Shown here: positions 1-6,717 of the stretch, piece by piece
How positions within the stretch are numbered: the stretch's first letter is position 1
Layout of the letters: the number at the start of each line of letters is the position of its first letter
Assembly: GCF_035593305.1 (NCBI RefSeq)
Contig: NZ_CP141615.1
Span: 1,240,001 to 1,304,000, forward strand
Direction: 5' to 3'
DNA from: Limnochorda sp. L945t
GTDB lineage: Bacteria > Bacillota > Limnochordia > Limnochordales > Geochordaceae
Length of the DNA stretch: 64,000 nucleotides
Translations under genes and position numbers: made by a program
The notes under the pieces: model-generated
Seen by the model: only the letters and a program-made list of their open reading frames with translations
Told to the model about the DNA's origin: nothing
The model's database searches: none

Positions 1-239
1 TGCCGCCGGCGTTCGAGGATGCGGTGAGCGAGGCGGCCCGGGCCGACCTCATGGTGGTGGTCGGGTCGAGCCTCACCGTGGATCCGGCCAACTCGTTGCC
101 GGCGCTGGCCCAGCAGGTGATCGTCAACAACCTGCAACCGACCTGGGTCGACGGGCGAGCCGTGCTCCGCCTCCCGTACCCTGCGTCCCGGGTCTGGCAC
201 GCGGTGGCCGACCGCCTGCGTGCTCTCTCCATCCTGTAA
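1..239 (+). CDS. NAD-dependent protein deacetylase (sirtuin), C-terminal part
   Basis: This is the last 78 or so codons of a gene that begins before the window; the frame is open from base 3 to the TAA at 237. The translation begins PPAFEDA and contains VVVGSSLTVDPA, the NAD-pocket segment that is strongly conserved in Sir2-type deacylases, followed by the usual N-N-L-Q-P type strand near the C-terminus. Sirtuins remove acyl groups from lysines using NAD+. A GTG at 24 lies inside the conserved domain and is not the true start. The identification rests on this one motif region only. Confidence 0.8.
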   Translation, partial: PPAFEDAVSEAARADLMVVVGSSLTVDPANSLPALAQQVIVNNLQPTWVDGRAVLRLPYPASRVWHAVADRLRALSIL

Positions 240-396
240 GCCCTGAGTGGTCCCGAGACGCCGCAGCGCTGCCGGCATCCCTGCAGTGCCCCCGGCCTCT
301 TGCCGAACCATGGGGCAGGATACGCCGGAGCGCGTGCGCGCCAGGCGGCCATACCACCTGTCCATGGCTCGTGGCTGGTCACGGCGGTCTGCCGGC

Positions 397-405
397 TGCT
401 ATACT
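397..405 (+). promoter_or_regulatory. Extended -10 promoter for the MgtC-family gene
   Basis: TGCTATACT forms an extended -10 element (TG at 397-398, TATACT at 400-405), 22 bases before the GTG start at 428. I see no good -35 hexamer at normal spacing, which extended -10 promoters can tolerate. Confidence 0.45.
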
Positions 406-427
406 GGAACCCTAGGGGCAGAGGTGG

Positions 428-1111
428 GTGAGGGCGGTGGGCATCTCCGACATCGAGCTGGTCATCCGTCTGGTGCTCGCCGGGCTGCTGGGGGCCATCA
501 TCGGCCTCGAGCGAGAGAGCCACCGGCGGCCCGCGGGCTTTCGCACCCATACGCTCGTCTCCCTCGGTTCGGCGCTGGTCATGCTGGTCTCAGCCTACGG
601 GCTGGCCCCTCAAGGATCGAGCTTCTGGCCCTACGACCCGACCCGGATCGCGGCCCAGGTGGTATCGGGCATCGGCTTTCTGGGGGCGGGCACCATCCTG
701 CGGGAGGGCCCGACCGTGCGGGGCCTGACCACGGCCGCGAGCCTGTGGGTCGTCGCCGGCATCGGCCTGGCGGCGGGGTCCGGCTTCTACCTGGGTGCGG
801 TCATGACGACGGCCCTGGCGGTCGTGGTGCTGATCTGGCTGAGCCGGGTCGAGCGCCAGATCCTTTCCAGCAAGGAGAGTGTCCTGGCGCTGGTCGTCTC
901 GGACCAGCCGGGGCAGCTGGGAGCCGTGGCGTCGGTGCTGGGACGCCACGGCGTCAACATCCGGGGTGTCGACATTGTGGCCCAGGAGGGGGCCAAAGCC
1001 GCCCTGCAGGTCACCGTGGAGCTCCCGGCGCGGGCCGACCGGAGCCGCGTGCTGGCGGACCTCTCCGCGCTCGAGGGGGTCTTCAAGGCCTCTTACGACA
1101 ACCAGAGCTAA
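428..1111 (+). CDS. MgtC/SapB family membrane protein
   Basis: A 227-residue protein with about five hydrophobic segments in the first 140 residues and a soluble C-terminal ACT-like domain. The family signature is visible as GLERE at residues 26-30 followed by PAGFRTH at 35-41, and GIGFLGAGTI follows in the second half of the membrane region. MgtC proteins are linked to growth in low magnesium and to control of membrane ATPase activity, but the biochemical role is uncertain. GTG 428 is chosen as start; GTG 437 is almost equally good because GGTGAGGG precedes it. It is 59 bases upstream of surE and may be co-transcribed. Confidence 0.85.
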   Translation: MRAVGISDIELVIRLVLAGLLGAIIGLERESHRRPAGFRTHTLVSLGSALVMLVSAYGLAPQGSSFWPYDPTRIAAQVVSGIGFLGAGTILREGPTVRGLTTAASLWVVAGIGLAAGSGFYLGAVMTTALAVVVLIWLSRVERQILSSKESVLALVVSDQPGQLGAVASVLGRHGVNIRGVDIVAQEGAKAALQVTVELPARADRSRVLADLSALEGVFKASYDNQS

Positions 1112-1169
1112 CGGAGCCCGGGAGCAGCGGGATCCGGCCTGCTCGACAGTGCAGGCGCAACGGGGATGG

Positions 1170-2003
1170 ATGGTGCCGGTGGCGCGCATTTTGCTCTCCA
1201 ACGACGACGGTATCGACAGCCCGGGGCTCGCCGCCCTGGCAGAGGCCCTCGATTCCATCGGGCAACTGCGGATCGTGGCCCCCGATCGGGACCGCAGTGC
1301 AACGGGACATGCCATCACGGTACGCGACGCGCTCAAGGTCGAGAGACGGACCCTCGCAGGGCGATGGCCCGCCTTCGCGGTATCGGGTACCCCGGCCGAC
1401 TGCGTGAAGCTGGGGGTGCTGGAGTTGTTCCCTGACCCGCCGGACCTGGTGGTCTCGGGCATCAACCCGGGGGCCAACCTGGGGATCGACGTCTTTTACT
1501 CAGGCACTGTGGCGGCGGCGGCCGAAGGGGTGTTGCTCGGGATCGCGGCGGTCGCCATCTCGTCCATCACGGACAAGCACGCGCCGCGCTTCGACCCGGC
1601 CCGGCAGGTGGCCCCGGTCATCGTGCAGTGGATGTTGCAGAAGCGGGCCGAGGGCCAGGGGGTACTGCTCAACGTCAACGTGCCCGACCGGGTGGCGCAT
1701 CCCGTGGCGGCGCTGCGCTGGACCCGTATCGGGCTCAACCGCCGCTACCGTGACGCCTTCGAGAAGCCTCCGGACACGGACGGCCACTTCCGCCTGGTGG
1801 GGGACGCGGACGAGGGCGACCGGGAGGATCCGACGACCGACGCGGGCGCGGTGCACCGGGGCTACGTCTCCGTGACGCCGATGCAGTTCGACCTGACCGA
1901 CTACGAGGCCCTGGCACGGTGGGGCCTGCAGCTCGGCCAGCCGATGTTCTCCACGGAGGACCGCCTCGCCCGGCAAGTGGCACCCAAGGCAACATCTGCC
2001 TGA
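1170..2003 (+). CDS. surE: 5'/3'-nucleotidase SurE
   Basis: A 277-residue survival protein E, a metal-dependent phosphatase that dephosphorylates nucleoside monophosphates (EC 3.1.3.5). The metal-binding NDDGIDS motif lies at residues 11-17, and TPADCVKLG and SGINPGANLG, both active-site strands, follow. The start ATG at 1170 gives the expected short lead MVPVARILLS and is preceded by a GGGG stretch; the frame is open far upstream, but that part does not resemble SurE. The length is slightly above the usual 250 residues, with some extra charged residues around 210-225. Confidence 0.95.
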   Translation: MVPVARILLSNDDGIDSPGLAALAEALDSIGQLRIVAPDRDRSATGHAITVRDALKVERRTLAGRWPAFAVSGTPADCVKLGVLELFPDPPDLVVSGINPGANLGIDVFYSGTVAAAAEGVLLGIAAVAISSITDKHAPRFDPARQVAPVIVQWMLQKRAEGQGVLLNVNVPDRVAHPVAALRWTRIGLNRRYRDAFEKPPDTDGHFRLVGDADEGDREDPTTDAGAVHRGYVSVTPMQFDLTDYEALARWGLQLGQPMFSTEDRLARQVAPKATSA

Positions 2004-2169
2004 GACCGAGGCAAGCGCGCCGGGCGGGGACGCGCCGCTCGGACACCCGCCGCGCAAAAAGGGGCCTTCTTCCAGGAAAGGGGAGAGGGGATGGTCCGAC
2101 AGGGTAAGAATATAGCCATCGGGTGAGATGGGACCCCCGCGGGTGGGGACGTGGAGGGAGGAGCTACCC

Positions 2170-2559
2170 GTGTTCAACGTCTCTCCCGAAGACGTGCTTC
2201 GGGGGTTGAAGCGGTCGAAGCGGCTGGCCAAGCAAGACATCCTCGCCAGCAGCAAGACGCCCAACCCCCGGTACTGGACCGCCCACGCTGAGGCCCGCCG
2301 ACGTGTCTACGACCTGCTGATGGAAGCCATCGAACGCGAAGGACTCGACTCCGCCTACCACCTGGCCCGACGCCAATTCGCCACGTTGCTGGAGACTCCT
2401 GCCGATCGCCGAGCCGATGACCCCGAGCGTAACGGGGAAGAGCAAGCTCTCAGGCTCTTCTTCGCCATGCTCGGGCTCGCGGACCAGGACGTGGACACCC
2501 TGGTGCAGGAGATCACGCCCGAGGCCGCTCCGAGCTCGTCATCGGTAGCGGTCAACTGA
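2170..2559 (+). CDS. Hypothetical protein, mostly helical
   Basis: I do not recognise this 129-residue protein. It is rich in charged residues and looks alpha-helical, with a C-terminal serine-rich tail and no membrane segment or metal motif. GTG 2170 is chosen because GGAGGGAGG lies 8-10 bases before it; the upstream in-frame ATG at 2128 has no ribosome binding site. It sits between surE and lexA and points toward lexA, so it belongs to neither operon with certainty. Confidence 0.6.
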   Translation: MFNVSPEDVLRGLKRSKRLAKQDILASSKTPNPRYWTAHAEARRRVYDLLMEAIEREGLDSAYHLARRQFATLLETPADRRADDPERNGEEQALRLFFAMLGLADQDVDTLVQEITPEAAPSSSSVAVN

Positions 2560-2669
2560 AAGGCTCTACGGCGCCTGCCGCGGGGTAACGGCCGCGGCGG
2601 TTGCCGCGCTCCTCTACGCAAGGAGGTCGTGCTGCACCTTTCGGCGCGGCCGCCGACGGGATGGCGCGC

Positions 2670-3287
2670 TCACCCAAGCTTGCGCAGGACGCCGATGACC
2701 TTGCCGAGGATCTGCACGTCCTTCGTGAGGATCGGCTTGTAGCGCGGGTTTTCGGGCTGGAGGCGGACCTGGCCCTTCTCCTTGAAGATGCGCTTCACGG
2801 TGGCCTCGTCTTCCACCAGCGCGACCCCGATCTCGCCGTTCTCGACCGACGGCTGCGAACGAACCACCACGTAGTCGCCGTCCAGGATGCCCGCGCCCTT
2901 CATGCTGTCGCCCCGTACCCGCAGCATGAAGACCTCGGCGTGCTCGGTGAAGTCGGCCGGCAGGGGGAAGAAATCCTCGACGTTTTGGACGGCGAGCAAC
3001 GGCTGGCCCGCGGGCACCCGACCCAGCACGGGCACCTGGACGATCTCTTTGCGGACGGGCCGGTGGTCGTCGAGGATCTCGATGGCTCTGGGCTTGGTGG
3101 GATCCCGGCGCAGATACCCCTTTTCCTCGAGCCGGGCGAGGTGGCCGTGGACGGTCGAGCTCGAGCTCAGGCCCACCGCCTCTCCGATCTCCCGTACCGA
3201 CGGCGGATAGCCCCGGCTCTGGACCATCTTCCTGATGAACTCCAACACCTGACGCTGACGAGGCGTGAGCTCCCGTGAGGGTGCCAT
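2670..3287 (-). CDS. lexA: LexA SOS repressor
   Basis: A 205-residue transcriptional repressor of the DNA damage response that cleaves itself when stimulated by RecA filaments. An N-terminal winged helix-turn-helix (residues 1-65, with [16 protein letters not shown]) precedes the peptidase S24 domain. The cleavage bond is Ala93-Gly94 in VPAGQP, the catalytic serine is Ser128 in GDSMKGAG, and the catalytic lysine is Lys165 in EATVKR. Length matches Bacillus LexA (205 residues). It is transcribed divergently from a yneA-like gene across a region with several LexA-box-like sequences, so it is very likely autoregulated. Confidence 0.97.
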   Translation of the reverse strand: MAPSRELTPRQRQVLEFIRKMVQSRGYPPSVREIGEAVGLSSSSTVHGHLARLEEKGYLRRDPTKPRAIEILDDHRPVRKEIVQVPVLGRVPAGQPLLAVQNVEDFFPLPADFTEHAEVFMLRVRGDSMKGAGILDGDYVVVRSQPSVENGEIGVALVEDEATVKRIFKEKGQVRLQPENPRYKPILTKDVQILGKVIGVLRKLG

Positions 3288-3343
3288 CGGCCCACCGCAC
3301 CGTCCTTTCCCCGGCGTGATGCCCTGGCTGGAAGGTCATTGCC

Positions 3344-3372
3344 ATGATAACACGTGCGTTCGCCCTTCGCAA
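3344..3372 (-). promoter_or_regulatory. lexA promoter
   Basis: On the minus strand TTGCGA (3372-3367) and TATCAT (3349-3344) are separated by exactly 17 bases, 57 bases before the lexA start. LexA-box-like sequences overlap the spacer and the -35 element. Confidence 0.7.
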
Positions 3373-3383
3373 ACATGAGTTCG
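3349..3383 (-). promoter_or_regulatory. Two LexA-box-like operators over the lexA promoter
   Basis: CGAACTCATGTTTG (minus strand, 3383-3370) and CGAACGCACGTGTT (3362-3349) each match 11 of 14 positions of the Gram-positive LexA box CGAACRNRYGTTCG. One overlaps the -35 element and the other fills the spacer, which fits autorepression. The match counts were made by eye. Confidence 0.6.
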
Positions 3384-3414
3384 CCGGCGAGCGCACGTTT
3401 CCCCAAACAGGTGG

Positions 3415-3459
3415 TTGACAGGCGCATATATGTTCGGATATCCTGCGAACAGAGATTCG
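3415..3459 (+). promoter_or_regulatory. SOS promoter of the yneA-like gene with two LexA boxes
   Basis: TTGACA at 3415-3420 is followed by a LexA box CGCATATATGTTCG at 3423-3436, which matches 12 of 14 positions of the Bacillus-type box, in the spacer, and by a weak -10 (GATATC at 3437-3442). A second box, CGAACAGAGATTCG, lies at 3446-3459, just downstream. LexA binding here would block RNA polymerase directly. Confidence 0.7.
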
Positions 3460-3505
3460 CCACCTGGCCGTTCGGGTACCGCGGTCTCGGAGGAGGACTG
3501 AAACG

Positions 3506-4021
3506 GTGGAGCGCTCTACGCCGGCCAAGGTCATCTCCCTGCACGGGGGGCTCGAGCAGGCAAGGCCGGCGGCAAGTCGGCCGCCGGGAAGCGGCGGGCG
3601 GGTCGCGCAGGGATGGCAGGCCGCCCTGACCATCGCCGTTGGCGTGCTGCTCTTGGCCTGGGTGCTCCGGTGGCAGGCCGTACGGGAGCCCTCGGACCGG
3701 CACGGGAGCACGGGGCCGAAGACGCTGGGGTACGAGCGGGTGATCGAGCCGGGCGAGACGCTCTGGGACGTGGCCGTCCGCGAGGGCCCGGCCGGGGCCG
3801 ATCCGAGGTGGCTGGTCGAGAGCCTGCGCCGGGCCAACGGCATCGAGGCGCCTCAGGCCTTGGAGCCGGGGCGAAGGCTCTGGATTCCCTGGCCGCCGGT
3901 CGCAGGCAAAAGCGGCGGGGTGGCCGGCGCTACGGCCGACCTGGCTACGGCCGACCCGGCGGACGACGCAACGTGGTCAGGGGGCTCGCTCAGTAGGGAA
4001 GTCGCTTCAGCTGTTCCTTGA
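3506..4021 (+). CDS. yneA: YneA-like SOS cell division inhibitor (TM + LysM)
   Basis: A 171-residue protein with a basic N-terminus, one membrane segment at about residues 37-53 (AALTIAVGVLLLAWVL) and an external LysM-type domain at about 73-125 (VIEPGETLWDVAV). This is the architecture of Bacillus YneA, which halts septation during the SOS response. The divergent lexA partner and the operators between them support the assignment. GTG 3506 follows GGAGGAGG at good spacing. The low-complexity tail after residue 130 overlaps the end of the convergent recombinase gene by 32 bases, so the true functional C-terminus may be earlier. Confidence 0.8.
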   Translation: MERSTPAKVISLHGGLEQARPAASRPPGSGGRVAQGWQAALTIAVGVLLLAWVLRWQAVREPSDRHGSTGPKTLGYERVIEPGETLWDVAVREGPAGADPRWLVESLRRANGIEAPQALEPGRRLWIPWPPVAGKSGGVAGATADLATADPADDATWSGGSLSREVASAVP

Positions 4022-5006
4022 GACGCCGGTTGAGCACGTGGGTGTAGCGCTGGGTGGTGGCGAGAGAGGCATGCCCCAGTAGTTCCTGGATGGTGCGGAG
4101 GTCCGCGTCCGCCTGGAGCAGCAGCGTCGCCACCGTGTGACGGAGCTTGTGAGGCGAGAGGCCCGGCCGGGCCGTGGGCAGTGCCGACAGGATGCGACGC
4201 AGCAAGTAGCGCACGCCGGACGGAGAGAGCGGCTCGCCCCGCCGGTTGACGAAGAGCCGGTCCGAGCGGGAGCGGGCAGTAAGCTCGCGGCGTTGCGGAA
4301 GGTACGCGGAGAGGATCTCGGCGAGCTCCTCGCGCATGGGGACCAGGCGCTCCTTGCCGCCTTTGCCGAAAAAGCGGATGGCGCCGGCGGCAAAGTCGAC
4401 GTCATCGAGGCGAAGGGCCAGCATCTCTCCCAGCCGGCAACCGGTGTAGAGGAAGGTCGCGATGAGGGCCCGGTCCCTGGCGGGCAGGGGCCCCGCCTCC
4501 GCCGATGCGTCGAGCAGGGCGGCCGCCTCTTCGCCGGTCAGGAAGACCGGAAGGCGCCGGGGAAGCTTCGGGCTCGGCAGGCGTTCTGCCGGGCTGGCGG
4601 CGAGGACACCCTGATCCACGAGATAGCGGTAAAAGCCGCGGATCGCGCTGATCTTGCGAGCCCGCGTGGGTGCCTGGTTCTGGCGATCGTCATACACGTA
4701 CTCGAGGAATCCGCGCAGGAGCAGCGCATCGGCCTCGGCCAGGCTCTTACCCTGGCTGCGGCAATAGCGGTCGAGCAACGCGAGGTCGCCGGCGTAGGCG
4801 CGCGCGGTCCTCCGGCTCAACCCCCGTTCGACCAGGAGATGCCGATAGTACTGCTCGATGAGCGGATCGGCCGGTACGGGCTCCGAGCCGGCGGGCTGCT
4901 CCACGGCGTTTGCGGCGGGCGGCAACGGCCGGTACGCCTGGTCAGGGGACGCCTCGATGTCGCCAGTACGCGAGGGGCGCGGCTTGGGCCGGCGCGATGG
5001 GGTCAA
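3990..5006 (-). CDS. Tyrosine recombinase, XerC/XerD family
   Basis: A 338-residue site-specific recombinase of the Xer type, which normally resolves chromosome dimers at dif. An N-terminal SAM-like core-binding domain (about 47-140) is followed by the catalytic domain with Arg191 (TGCRLGE), Lys215 (GKGGKER), His286-Arg289 (PHKLRH), His312 (LLGHAS) and the nucleophile Tyr321 (QRYTHV). It is about 40 residues longer than typical XerC/D because of a Pro/Arg-rich N-terminal extension. The start is TTG 5006, preceded by GGAAGGGTGAG; an internal start nearer residue 47 is possible. It is convergent with yneA. Only one Xer gene is in the window, so XerC versus XerD cannot be decided. Confidence 0.9.
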   Translation of the reverse strand: MTPSRRPKPRPSRTGDIEASPDQAYRPLPPAANAVEQPAGSEPVPADPLIEQYYRHLLVERGLSRRTARAYAGDLALLDRYCRSQGKSLAEADALLLRGFLEYVYDDRQNQAPTRARKISAIRGFYRYLVDQGVLAASPAERLPSPKLPRRLPVFLTGEEAAALLDASAEAGPLPARDRALIATFLYTGCRLGEMLALRLDDVDFAAGAIRFFGKGGKERLVPMREELAEILSAYLPQRRELTARSRSDRLFVNRRGEPLSPSGVRYLLRRILSALPTARPGLSPHKLRHTVATLLLQADADLRTIQELLGHASLATTQRYTHVLNRRLKEQLKRLPY

Positions 5007-5556
5007 CGATGCTCACCCTTCCTGGTGACGAGCGTAGCGCATCGAGGCCGGTCGTGCACGCCCGGGACCGGCATCCGTCGTGTATGCGTGTTACTGCGCT
5101 AAAGAGACATTTAGCGCAGTAGACCGTGACACCTTCTGGGCTGTCGCCCGGCTGCGGCCGGCCTCTACGCCCGGGGGTTCGCCCCTTCGGCCCGGTGCGC
5201 TGCAACGCCAGCGCCTCCACGCATTCCGGGTGCAGGCGCCACCGGCCGTCCTCGAGGGCGTAACGGCCCCACGGCAGCACCACGAGCGCGTCCGACACGA
5301 GTCCGGCCACGTCGGGGCGCGGATCCGTCCAGGTGTGGCTCGCCATCGCCACCGTCACGACCGAGGCGGCTCCCGCGGCGCGGACGGCCTGCGCCACGAC
5401 CGCCAGCGCGCGCCCCGTGTCGGCCACGTCGTCGACGACCGCGACGCGCCGCCCCTGCCATCCGGACCCCAGCGGGACACGCCACACCGGGTCGGCGGAG
5501 GCAACCCTGTCCCCGACCCGCCGCGAGACCACGGCGGGGAAGAGGTCGAGCCGCAA
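4942..5556 (-). CDS. Phosphoribosyltransferase-domain protein, possibly N-terminally truncated
   Basis: The 204-residue translation holds the type I phosphoribosyltransferase PRPP loop VAVVDDVADTGRAL at about residues 39-52 and the VVLPWGRY strand at about 93-100. The first alpha/beta unit expected before the loop is only partly present. In-frame codons upstream of TTG 5556 continue this similarity (KPLVGAESSGQVAQA) but contain no start codon, so the annotated start is uncertain or the gene is degenerate. Residues 120-204 look unlike the family and overlap the recombinase start by 65 bases; the perfect inverted repeat at 5092-5121 lies in this tail. It is the third gene after the RHH-like and Clp-N genes. 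Confidence 0.6.
   Translation of the reverse strand: MRLDLFPAVVSRRVGDRVASADPVWRVPLGSGWQGRRVAVVDDVADTGRALAVVAQAVRAAGAASVVTVAMASHTWTDPRPDVAGLVSDALVVLPWGRYALEDGRWRLHPECVEALALQRTGPKGRTPGRRGRPQPGDSPEGVTVYCAKCLFSAVTRIHDGCRSRACTTGLDALRSSPGRVSIVDPIAPAQAAPLAYWRHRGVP
5092..5121. repeat. Perfect 12-bp inverted repeat with 6-bp centre, dif-like
   Basis: TACTGCGCTAAA (5092-5103), centre GAGACA (5104-5109), TTTAGCGCAGTA (5110-5121). The inner 28 bases (5093-5120) have the 11-6-11 arrangement of a Xer recombination site, with ACT at the outer edge and AA/TT next to the centre as in Bacillus dif. It lies 86 bases upstream of the Xer recombinase start. No T-run follows on either strand, so it is not an obvious terminator. 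An operator is the main alternative. Confidence 0.5.
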
Positions 5557-5594
5557 TCGCGACGCCTGCGCGACCTGGCCGCTGCTTTCGGCGC

Positions 5595-6029
5595 CTACGA
5601 GCGGCTTTCCTCGTCGATCCCCCGGCGGAGGAGCTCCCGAAGACGCTCCTGCCCGCCGGCTCCGTGCTGTTGCAAGGCGGCCAGGAGCTCGGTGTGGGAG
5701 CCCGCCAGGGCCACCGCCAGGTGCTCGGTGCCAAGATAGGCATGACCGAGCGCCGTCGCTTCTGCGCCGGCCTGGGTGACCACCTGCTTGGCCCGTGGCG
5801 AGAAGGGCACCTTGCCGGCTCCGGGTGCCGGGTCGCCGCCGGGGAGGTCCAACCGAAAGGCCCGCAGGTCGATGCCGGCCCTCCGGAGCAGCCGCTCTGC
5901 CCCGCTTCCCTCTTCCAGGGCAAGGGCGGCGAGCAGGTGCGCCGGCTCCACCCGTGCAGAGCCCATGGCCCGGGCCACGCCCTCGGCCCGTTCCATCGCC
6001 CTGCGCATGCGGTCGGTCAGCTGCATCAT
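5595..6029 (-). CDS. Stand-alone Clp N-terminal domain protein
   Basis: A 144-residue protein made of the double Clp-N repeat and nothing else. Repeat one (about 1-60) shows the pattern RVEPAHLLAALALEEGSGAERLL and repeat two (about 75-140) shows GHAYLGTEHLAVALAG. In ClpC and ClpA this domain binds adaptors and substrates, but here the two ATPase domains are missing. It resembles ClpS-like or MecA-interacting regulators only by analogy; its role is unknown. The ATG overlaps the stop of the upstream ribbon-helix-helix gene (ATGA), so the two are translationally coupled. Confidence 0.75.
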   Translation of the reverse strand: MMQLTDRMRRAMERAEGVARAMGSARVEPAHLLAALALEEGSGAERLLRRAGIDLRAFRLDLPGGDPAPGAGKVPFSPRAKQVVTQAGAEATALGHAYLGTEHLAVALAGSHTELLAALQQHGAGGQERLRELLRRGIDEESRS

Positions 6030-6481
6030 CGCGTATCCCCCTCGACCGTTTCGTTGGCCGGCCGGTGTGGGCTTTCAGCCCGCATGCGTCGGGGCGCCGT
6101 ACGCCCCCCGGGTATCGCGGTCAACCCATGGGGTATCGGCTCATCCGGAGCGCCGAGGGACCTCCACGTGCCGTCCTCGTCCTGGCGGGCGACGTCGTTC
6201 CCCTCGATCCGGTAGGGCGGCCAGCCCTTCCCCGCCTCGACGTTGAGGGCTTGCACCAGCACCGTTGCCTCGGCGCGGAGCCGCTGGACCTCCTCCTGGG
6301 GTACCAGGCCCTTCTCAGCCATGCGCAGGCGCTGGGCACAGCCGAGCAGGAGATGCTCGGCTGCCTCGTTAAGGGCGGCTTCGATGACGAGATTGTCCCC
6401 GGCATCGAAGACGTATTTGAGGGCCCGCAGCAGTTCCAGCGCCCGCCGCGACAGCCGGATGTTCTTCTGGGCGCCCGGCAT
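6026..6481 (-). CDS. Ribbon-helix-helix-like small protein (putative regulator)
   Basis: ATG 6481 (151 residues) is chosen because AAGGGGGG lies 7 bases upstream and the promoter is just beyond it; the longer frame to 6619 would read through the promoter. Residues 5-45 (KNIRLSRRALELLRAL followed by a helix) resemble a ribbon-helix-helix DNA-binding unit: a basic strand, a leucine-rich helix, then a turn GDN and a second helix. The rest is charged and unrecognised. Overlapping palindromes in its own promoter suggest autoregulation. The ribbon-helix-helix call is inferred from pattern, not from a clear family match. Confidence 0.6.
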   Translation of the reverse strand: MPGAQKNIRLSRRALELLRALKYVFDAGDNLVIEAALNEAAEHLLLGCAQRLRMAEKGLVPQEEVQRLRAEATVLVQALNVEAGKGWPPYRIEGNDVARQDEDGTWRSLGAPDEPIPHGLTAIPGGRTAPRRMRAESPHRPANETVEGDTR

Positions 6482-6510
6482 CGTTGTGCCCCCCTTGTAG
6501 AGCCATATGC

Positions 6511-6540
6511 ATGATAGCATGCTAGCATACCTCCCGTCAA
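6511..6540 (-). promoter_or_regulatory. Promoter with palindromic operator for the RHH-ClpN-PRT operon
   Basis: On the minus strand TTGACG (6540-6535) and TATCAT (6516-6511) are 18 bases apart. The spacer contains two overlapping 10-bp perfect palindromes, TAGCATGCTA (6515-6524) and ATGCTAGCAT (6519-6528). A protein bound there would occlude the promoter. Confidence 0.7.
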
Positions 6541-6612
6541 CACGCCCCGTGAACCCTCCGGATACCTCCCGGCCAGTGATGCGCACCCGCCGGGCGCCGG
6601 CCTTCCCCCCGG

Positions 6613-6641
6613 TTGACATCCGGCCGCCCTAGCCCTATGCT
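6613..6641 (+). promoter_or_regulatory. Promoter of the sulfite dehydrogenase operon
   Basis: Consensus TTGACA at 6613-6618 and TATGCT at 6636-6641 with a 17-base spacer. The transcript would have a leader of about 70 bases before GTG 6718. Confidence 0.75.
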
Positions 6642-6667
6642 CATGGATGTAACCGTTTCCCTACCCG

Positions 6668-6685
6668 GTACGGTATCCACCGTAC
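6668..6685 (+). repeat. Small inverted repeat in the sorA leader
   Basis: GTACGGT (6668-6674), loop ATCC, ACCGTAC (6679-6685), about 20 bases after the predicted transcription start. It could be an operator or a leader hairpin; nothing distinguishes these. Confidence 0.35.
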
Positions 6686-6717
6686 GCGCCCGTGCAACCC
6701 GATGGAGGTGACGGCTC

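Noticed and set aside
240-427. Magnesium riboswitch (M-box) in front of the MgtC-family gene
   Set aside because: The predicted transcript starts at about 412, leaving a leader far too short, and no M-box pattern was seen.
5092-5121. Inverted repeat as a rho-independent terminator
   Set aside because: No run of T follows the stem on either strand, and the stem is not particularly GC-rich near the loop.
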